Assembly: GCA_036383255.1 (NCBI GenBank)
Contig: DASVOS010000008.1
Span: forward strand, 1 to 51,435
Direction: 5' to 3'
DNA length: 51,435 bases
Source: Gammaproteobacteria bacterium
Lineage (GTDB): Bacteria; Pseudomonadota; Gammaproteobacteria; Natronospirales; REEB76
A program made the translations under genes and the position numbers. The notes beneath the pieces are model-generated. The model did no database searches and was not told the origin of the DNA. It worked only from the letters and a program-made list of their open reading frames with translations. Positions 46,080-51,435 of the stretch are shown here, one piece after another (positions within the stretch are counted from its first letter, which is position 1; the number at the start of each line of letters is the position of its first letter).

Positions 46080-46577
46080 ATGGCAAGCCACAAGGCATGG
46101 AAGGCCGGCGTGCTCGTGACGCTGATGGCGGTCACCGCCGTAGTACAGGCCGATCCCACGGCGCGGCAGAAGGAAGTGGCGCAGAAGGGTGGGATGGTGA
46201 TGCCCTTCGACCTGCATAACTCAACGCACATCTTCATGAAGAGCGGCGACGGCGGCACCCAGCAGGTGCTGGCGAAGGACCCGACGGACCTAAAGCTCAT
46301 CCAGCAGATCCGCATCCACCTCGGCATGGAGGCGGAACGTTTCAGCAGGGGCGACTTCACCGACCCCATGCGCATCCATGGCGCGGACATGCCGGGATTG
46401 AGCTACCTGCGATATCTCAAGCCCGGACAGGTGCAGGTGAAATACCACGACCTGCCGAACGGCGCCGAGATCCAGTACAGCGGCCGCGACAAGGCGGCGG
46501 TGGACGCGCTGCACCAGTGGTTCGATGCCCAGCTCAGCGACCACGGACAGGATGCGACCGACCAGCCCCCGGGCTGA
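46080..46577 (+). CDS. Small secreted protein of a family often mislabelled aspartate carbamoyltransferase
   Basis: This 165-residue protein has a signal peptide cleaved near VVQADP. The mature part has the conserved blocks MVMPFDLHNSTHIF, EAERFSRGDFTDP, RIHGADMPGL and a final HQWFDAQLSDHG. I recall cytosolic actinobacterial relatives named aspartate carbamoyltransferase in databases, but no carbamoyl-phosphate motif is present, so that name should not be used. A GGAGG/AGGAGG site precedes ATG 46080. It is divergent from the TonB receptor. Its conserved histidines may bind metal; the function is unknown. Confidence 0.7.
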   Translation: MASHKAWKAGVLVTLMAVTAVVQADPTARQKEVAQKGGMVMPFDLHNSTHIFMKSGDGGTQQVLAKDPTDLKLIQQIRIHLGMEAERFSRGDFTDPMRIHGADMPGLSYLRYLKPGQVQVKYHDLPNGAEIQYSGRDKAAVDALHQWFDAQLSDHGQDATDQPPG

Positions 46578-46597
46578 CGTCCCTTGCGTCGCAGGGA

Positions 46598-47338
46598 TCA
46601 GTGGGACGCGGCCAGTATGGCGCTGAAGACGCCGTCTACCTCGTCCTGGCTTTCCACATAGAACGCAGCGCTGGAGTCCGGCTTGTTGCCCACGCGGATC
46701 CCGAGCACCTGATCGGGGCGGTTCAGGCTGAAGATATCCTCGTCGGTCTCGTCGTCCCCGATGTAGATGGCGCGCGCGCATCCAACCCGGGCACAAGCCA
46801 CCAGCAGCGCCGAGCCTTTGTTCGGAGCCTCGTGGAGCAACACATTGACCACCGCCTTGCCGGGGACAACACGGGCGCCAGGCAGGCGTGACACGGCCCG
46901 CATCACGAGATCACGCGCCACCGTCCAATCCGGGCTGCTGCGGTAGTGGATCGCCAACGAATAACGCTTGTCCTCTACGCTGATTCCCGGTGACGCTGCC
47001 AGCTGGCTGGCCAGCTGATCGCGCCAGGACGCGACCCGGCTTTCCAGAAAGCGAGACACGACGCTGGCACCTTCGGCGCCATGGTTTCCGATGATCTCGA
47101 CCGGCAGGTCGGAGAGCAGGCGACGTGCATCGGCGACAGCCCGGCCGGTGATGACCACGGTCGGGTAGCGGGACGCCGCCCGCTCCAGGCAGGCACGGGT
47201 GTGCGAGGGGATCCTCGCTTCATCGGGATTGGCGGTGATTGGAGCCAGGGTACCGTCATAGTCGAGACCCAGCAGGGTCCCGGGACCGCTGAAGCGTCCG
47301 AGCTCAGCCATGCCCGCAGGTGAGAACAGATGCATCAT
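46598..47338 (-). CDS. otsB: Trehalose-6-phosphate phosphatase
   Basis: This 246-residue HAD phosphatase has the nucleophile motif DYDGTLAP near the N-terminus, VVITGRAV, NHGAEG, and a late GDDETDEDIF. It turns trehalose-6-phosphate into trehalose. The start ATG overlaps the otsA stop by four bases (ATGA), so otsA and otsB are one transcript. Confidence 0.95.
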   Translation of the reverse strand: MMHLFSPAGMAELGRFSGPGTLLGLDYDGTLAPITANPDEARIPSHTRACLERAASRYPTVVITGRAVADARRLLSDLPVEIIGNHGAEGASVVSRFLESRVASWRDQLASQLAASPGISVEDKRYSLAIHYRSSPDWTVARDLVMRAVSRLPGARVVPGKAVVNVLLHEAPNKGSALLVACARVGCARAIYIGDDETDEDIFSLNRPDQVLGIRVGNKPDSSAAFYVESQDEVDGVFSAILAASH

Positions 47339-49590
47339 GTTAGCCCGCGCTCTTCGATGTCATTGATGGAAAGTATGCCCGCCAGCCGCTCTCGCTGGCG
47401 CAGGCGGCTCGCGTCGAGCAGCATGCGCCCGGCCCAACGGTAGATGTTGTATTCAGAGACGAGGGCCCGCATCGAACGTATGCGCGCGGCCTGCTCATCC
47501 GCTGACATGTCGAGGGCGGTGGCGAGCGCCGTGCCCGCTTCCTCGATATCATAAGGATTCACGATCAGCGCCTCGGTGAGCTCACGGGCGGCTCCGGTGA
47601 ACCGGGAGAGGATGAGCACGCCGCGCTCGTCGTCCCGGGCCGCCACGAACTCTTTGGCCACGAGGTTCATGCCATCGTGCAGGCTGCTCACATAGCATAG
47701 GTCGGCAGCACGGTAGTAACGGAACACCTCGGAGGGCTCGGTATGCCGGCGGACCAGCAAGATCGGGCGCCAGGAGTCCCGCGCGAAGCGCGCGTTGATG
47801 CGCTCGGCCAGCGCCTCGACGTCCGTGTTCAGCCGGCTATAGCGCTCGATCAGCGTGCGGCTGGGTGAGGCGACTTGCAGGAAGGTAAAGCGATCGTGCA
47901 GGTCAGGGCGCCGTTCCAGCAGCCGCTCCACCGCCAATAGCCGTTCTTCGATTCCCTTGGTGTAGTCGAGCCGGTCGATGCCGACGCCGAGCAGGCCATC
48001 CTCAGGCAGACCCAGCTCCCGGAACAGGGCACGACGGCATTCCGCCGCGGGCGGCGCATCCTTGAGCCAGTGGTTGGGCCATTCCACCGAAATCGGATAG
48101 CCGCGTACCAGGGTACGACGACCCTCGCGGACCACGGCAAGATCCTCACGATCTAGCCGCGCCTCGAGGAACCGGTCGGCCGCTTCCATGAAGTTGTTGC
48201 AGTGAAAGCGGGTATGGAACCCGAGGATGCTGCTGCCCAGCAGGCCTTCGATAAGCTCGTTGTGCCACGGGCAGATGCTGATCTGCTCGGCGTTCGGCCA
48301 GGGTATGTGCCAGAACGTGAGGATGGTGGCGCGCGGGAGGCGCTCGCGCAGCATGCGCGGCAGCAAGGCGAAATGGTAGTCCTGCACCAGGATCACCGGA
48401 TCGTCCGTATCGGCTTCCTCACAGACCGCGTCGGCGAACAGGCGGTTGACCTCGCGGTAACTGCTCCAATCCTCCTCCCGGAACGTCGGCCGGTTGTGGG
48501 CCACGTGGCATAGCGGCCACAGACCCTCGTTGGAGAAGCCGTAGTAGTAGCCCCGCTCCTGCTCGGGGGTCAGCCACAGGCGCCGGACCATATAGGACTC
48601 CTCGCCGGGCGGCACGCGCACATGCCCTTGGCGGTCGGCGGTCTCGCGATCCGCGGAGCCCGCGCCGTGCGCGATCCAGACACCGGAGCAGGCGCGCATC
48701 ACGGGCTCCAAGGCAGTCACCAGGCCGCTGGCGGGATGCAGCACGCGCACCTCACCGTCCGGGCCGCGCTCGTGGATATAAGGTTCGCGGTTCGCGACCA
48801 CGATCAGCCGCTCGCCATGCAGATGGCGGTTGAGCGTGAGCTTGAGACGCTGCGGCGTCCATACACCGCCCTGCAACTCCGCCTGCTCCTCCGTCGCCAG
48901 GCGCTGCAGGAGGTCGCGCATGTCCCGTATCAGCGGCAGGAAGTCGCGGCGCACGGACGGTTCCTTGCCTTGGGCGATGCGGCGGAGTCCTTCACTCCAG
49001 CTGTGCCATGAGAGGCGCACCGCGAACAGCGTCACCAGGGCAGCCAGCAGGGCGAGCAAGGCGAACGAGCCCAGCAGGAAGGTCTGGGTGAGTGCTTCGC
49101 GGCGCTGTGCAAAGCTCAGGTCCTGTACCAGCACCACGAAGCCGAGCAGGGCGGAGTCGTCCACCAGTGGGAAGGCGCTGACGTGCACGGCACCACCCGG
49201 CAGGTCCGAGGTGGCGTGCCATGCGCGCCAGTCTTCCGCAGGCGTTGCGGCCGTGGGCCTGAGCTTGGTGCCGACCTCAGCGCACGAAAAGCGGGCAGGA
49301 AAGTTCGGTGTGCTGGCCCGGGGACGCAAGTCCGGCCCGCAGACGTCGACCGCCATGACGCGCTCATCCCGGGTGATGTCCTGGAGAAGCGCGCGCAGGG
49401 CGCGCAGGTCATTGCGCCGCAGCTGGTCGATGAGAGCGGGGCGGGCACCGGTCATGGCCAGCTCGGCGCGCAGAGCTACGTCCCGGTCGAACCATTGGTG
49501 CGCCGTGCGGTTCACCACCCACGCACCCGTGGCGCTGAGGAGCGCAAGCCCCGTCAGCGTGGCAACGGTGAAACGCAGGCGTGGACTCAA
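47335..49590 (-). CDS. otsA: Trehalose-6-phosphate synthase fused to a membrane sensor-HAMP-like module
   Basis: This 751-residue protein is much longer than E. coli OtsA (474). Residues 7-27 and 169-191 are membrane helices enclosing a periplasmic region of about 140 residues with a single-Cache-like pattern. Residues 190-240 look like a HAMP linker. The GT20 enzyme runs from about 261 to 751. Catalytic equivalents are present: R268 (ANREP), D404, H428 (FWHIPWP), R540 and K545 (DRLDYTKGI), D639 and E647 (DGMNLVAKE). It makes trehalose-6-phosphate from UDP-glucose and glucose-6-phosphate. The start is TTG 49590, five bases after GGAGG; a GTG 30 bases upstream lacks such a site. It diverges closely from the GH15 gene. 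Confidence 0.92.
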   Translation of the reverse strand: MSPRLRFTVATLTGLALLSATGAWVVNRTAHQWFDRDVALRAELAMTGARPALIDQLRRNDLRALRALLQDITRDERVMAVDVCGPDLRPRASTPNFPARFSCAEVGTKLRPTAATPAEDWRAWHATSDLPGGAVHVSAFPLVDDSALLGFVVLVQDLSFAQRREALTQTFLLGSFALLALLAALVTLFAVRLSWHSWSEGLRRIAQGKEPSVRRDFLPLIRDMRDLLQRLATEEQAELQGGVWTPQRLKLTLNRHLHGERLIVVANREPYIHERGPDGEVRVLHPASGLVTALEPVMRACSGVWIAHGAGSADRETADRQGHVRVPPGEESYMVRRLWLTPEQERGYYYGFSNEGLWPLCHVAHNRPTFREEDWSSYREVNRLFADAVCEEADTDDPVILVQDYHFALLPRMLRERLPRATILTFWHIPWPNAEQISICPWHNELIEGLLGSSILGFHTRFHCNNFMEAADRFLEARLDREDLAVVREGRRTLVRGYPISVEWPNHWLKDAPPAAECRRALFRELGLPEDGLLGVGIDRLDYTKGIEERLLAVERLLERRPDLHDRFTFLQVASPSRTLIERYSRLNTDVEALAERINARFARDSWRPILLVRRHTEPSEVFRYYRAADLCYVSSLHDGMNLVAKEFVAARDDERGVLILSRFTGAARELTEALIVNPYDIEEAGTALATALDMSADEQAARIRSMRALVSEYNIYRWAGRMLLDASRLRQRERLAGILSINDIEERGLT

Positions 49591-49639
49591 GACATCCTCC
49601 GATGATGTCAGCACAGCCACGATTTGCTACCGTTACGCT

Positions 49640-51403
49640 ATGCGACTTGAAGATCTGGGACTGATTGGCAACTGCCAATTTGCCGCGCTCGTGGAGAGCA
49701 GCGGCAACGTGGTGTGGTGCTGCCTGCCCAGATTCGATTCCGAGCCGGTATTCGGCTCATTGCTTGACGGGTCCGGCGGTCAATTCAGCGTGAATCCACC
49801 GGAAAAAATAGCCGGAAAACAGTGCTACGCGGAGAATTCTAACATACTGCAAACGGCGTTCGAAACCTCCGAGGGCGTGTTCCGCGTCACCGACTTCGCG
49901 CCGCGCTTCCAACGCAACGGGCAGATGTTCCGTCCCACACAGCTGGTGCGGATCGTGGAGCCGCTGCACGGCACGCCGCAGGTCTCGGTACGCTGCGAAC
50001 CAACGCTGGGTTGGTCGAAGCTGACACCAGCACGCCAGCAGCGGCCCCATGGCATTGAATACCGTGGCTATTCCGCGCAATTGCATCTGGACACCGATAT
50101 ACCCGTCGAGTGCCTCACCGGCAAGCCTTTCCTCCTGACGGAGCGCAAGCATCTACTGCTGACATGGGGTGAACCATGCGCGGGCCCCCCGGCCCAGGTA
50201 TGCCATGAGCTGCATGCAGAGACGCTGCGCTACTGGCAGCGCTGGGTGAAGCATTGCAACATCCCCACGCGCTATCAGCGCGAGGTGATACGGTCGGCGC
50301 TGGCACTGAAGCTGCACTGCTTCGAGGACACAGGCGCAATCGTGGCGGCCGTCACCACTTCCGTCCCCGAGTCGGCCGGCAGCGGACGGACCTGGGACTA
50401 TCGCTATTGCTGGCTGAGGGATGCGTACTACGTGATGGATGCGTTGCGCCTGCTCGGCCATTTCGAAGAGCGGGAACACTTCATCCAATACCTGCTCAAG
50501 GTCAGCGCGAACGCGCCAGAGCTGGACCTCAACCCGCTGTACCGCGTGGATGGTGGTTCGGACCTGGAAGAAAGGATCATGGACAACTGGGCCGGCTTCA
50601 ACGGCGACGGACCGGTACGCGTCGGGAACGCCGCGGCACGGCATCGCCAGCATGACGTCTTCGGCGAGCTGGTGCTGGCCATGAGTCCGATATTCCTGGA
50701 CGAGCGCTTCAGCCAGGAGCGCTCGCCGGCAACCCTCGACCTGCTGGAGCGACTCACGCAGAAAGCAATCTCAGTGGCCGGCACACCATGCGCAGGCATC
50801 TGGGAAGTGCGCAAGCAGTGGGAGCCGCAGACTTTCTCGTCACTCATGTGCTGGGCGGCAGCGAACCGGATGGCGCGCATCGAATCAGCGCTCGGCACTG
50901 GTAGGGCCGAGGGGTACCGCCAGGCCGCCGCGGGATTGCACGGGCAGATAACGACAAACGGGTGGAGCGGGGAAATCAACGCGTTCGCCGGCAGCTATGG
51001 AGGTCGGCAACTCGACGCAGCGCTGCTACAGATGGCGCCGCTGCGGTTCCTCCCGGCAGACGATCCGCGCCTGGTGCAGACGGTGGATGCCATACATGCC
51101 GGCCTGATGCGTGACGGCTGGCTGATGCGGTACCGCGACGACGACGGATTGGGCGTGCCGTCCGTCGCGTTCGTGATCTGCACCTTCTGGCTGGTGGAGG
51201 CGTTGGTGGCGACCGGACGCAGCGCCGAAGCGCGGGGAATCATGGACCGGGTGCACGAAGTGCTTTCGCCGCTCGGCCTGATGGCGGAAGATTGCGATGT
51301 GGCCGGCCGGCGCCTATGGGGGAACTTCCCGCAGGCCTACTCGCACGTAGGTCTGATCCGCGCCGCATTCGCGGCTTCCCCGCACTGGTCGGAGCTGCTC
51401 TAG
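49640..51403 (+). CDS. GH15 glucoamylase/trehalase-like hydrolase
   Basis: This 587-residue glycoside hydrolase has the standard GH15 N-terminus (RLEDLGLIGNCQFAALV), WDYRYCWLRDA at W252 and the acid motif GIWEVR with E389. The base candidate is E550 (MAEDCDV) before WGNFPQAYSHVGLI. The stretch after GIWEVR (KQWEPQTFSSLMCW) departs from the common RGxxxHFTHSKVMCW form. GH15 members cleave alpha-glucans, isomaltosides or trehalose. Beside otsBA, a role in trehalose or glucan turnover is likely. No ribosome site is seen before ATG 49640; only 49 bases separate it from the divergent otsA start. Confidence 0.88.
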   Translation: MRLEDLGLIGNCQFAALVESSGNVVWCCLPRFDSEPVFGSLLDGSGGQFSVNPPEKIAGKQCYAENSNILQTAFETSEGVFRVTDFAPRFQRNGQMFRPTQLVRIVEPLHGTPQVSVRCEPTLGWSKLTPARQQRPHGIEYRGYSAQLHLDTDIPVECLTGKPFLLTERKHLLLTWGEPCAGPPAQVCHELHAETLRYWQRWVKHCNIPTRYQREVIRSALALKLHCFEDTGAIVAAVTTSVPESAGSGRTWDYRYCWLRDAYYVMDALRLLGHFEEREHFIQYLLKVSANAPELDLNPLYRVDGGSDLEERIMDNWAGFNGDGPVRVGNAAARHRQHDVFGELVLAMSPIFLDERFSQERSPATLDLLERLTQKAISVAGTPCAGIWEVRKQWEPQTFSSLMCWAAANRMARIESALGTGRAEGYRQAAAGLHGQITTNGWSGEINAFAGSYGGRQLDAALLQMAPLRFLPADDPRLVQTVDAIHAGLMRDGWLMRYRDDDGLGVPSVAFVICTFWLVEALVATGRSAEARGIMDRVHEVLSPLGLMAEDCDVAGRRLWGNFPQAYSHVGLIRAAFAASPHWSELL

Positions 51404-51405
51404 CC

Positions 51406-51423
51406 GGGGGGGGGGGGGGGGGG
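51406..51423. other. Run of 18 G residues at the window end
   Basis: A homopolymer of 18 G lies three bases after the GH15 stop, followed by TGGGG and the end of the sequence. It looks like an assembly or sequencing artefact at a contig edge. Confidence 0.6.
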
Positions 51424-51435
51424 TGGGGCTTGCGG

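Noticed and set aside
46080-46577. Aspartate carbamoyltransferase
   Set aside because: The protein is only 165 residues with a signal peptide, and carbamoyl-phosphate and aspartate binding motifs are missing.

Overview
The window is GC-rich chromosomal DNA, probably from a gammaproteobacterium close to the Xanthomonadales/Nevskiales. The evidence is the rpsT / murJ-ribF-ileS-lspA-ispH order, the ispB / rplU-rpmA-obgE block, a UUG-started rpsT as in E. coli, and an AddAB-like helicase-nuclease pair. The species cannot be fixed from sequence alone. The left edge cuts a gene, and the right edge ends in an 18-G run, so this is probably a contig end.

Layout. (1) 3-9261 (+): a tightly packed run holding an AddB-like nuclease, an AddA/UvrD-like helicase-nuclease, a 5'-nucleotidase, an FkbM methyltransferase, a ferritin-like/VIT1 iron transporter and a SAM methyltransferase. 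(2) 9271-17032: exported proteins, namely a lipoprotein with sialidase-type Asp boxes, an M13 peptidase, a membrane acyltransferase-like protein, an M61 peptidase and a small membrane protein. (3) 17066-20604: a CLC chloride transporter divergent from a MarR regulator with a perfect 8-3-8 inverted repeat between them, then a low-GC DUF2971 gene and a broken tRNA-Pro copy next to the intact tRNA-Pro. (4) 20744-27150: a signalling operon of a MASE1-PAS-GAF histidine kinase, a response regulator and a REC-PAS4-GGDEF-EAL protein. The last has a degenerate GGDEF, an intact EAL and a LOV-like PAS without its cysteine. (5) 27154-39246: housekeeping genes (ispB, rplU, rpmA, obgE, rpsT, murJ, ribF, ileS, lspA, ispH), then a ThiO-like oxidoreductase, an Irr-like Fur regulator and tRNA-Thr. 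(6) 39247-43494: an accessory stretch with a duplicated tRNA-Thr 3' end, two orphan genes, DUF3052, an MBL-fold hydrolase, a CI-like self-cleaving repressor divergent from a small two-gene operon, and a second MarR regulator. (7) 43775-46577: a TonB-dependent receptor divergent from a small secreted protein. (8) 46598-51403: a trehalose locus with otsB, an otsA fused to a membrane sensor and HAMP-like module, and a divergent GH15 hydrolase.

How the parts may work together. The kinase and two receiver proteins probably form a phosphorelay that controls c-di-GMP breakdown. The trehalose locus couples synthesis (OtsA, OtsB) with a glucan- or trehalose-acting GH15 enzyme, and the OtsA fusion would place synthesis at the inner membrane with a periplasmic input. 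The strongest candidates for undescribed biology are this sensor-OtsA fusion, the CI-like repressor locus without a phage, and the two tRNA 3'-end duplications carrying short hairpin-rich inserts.
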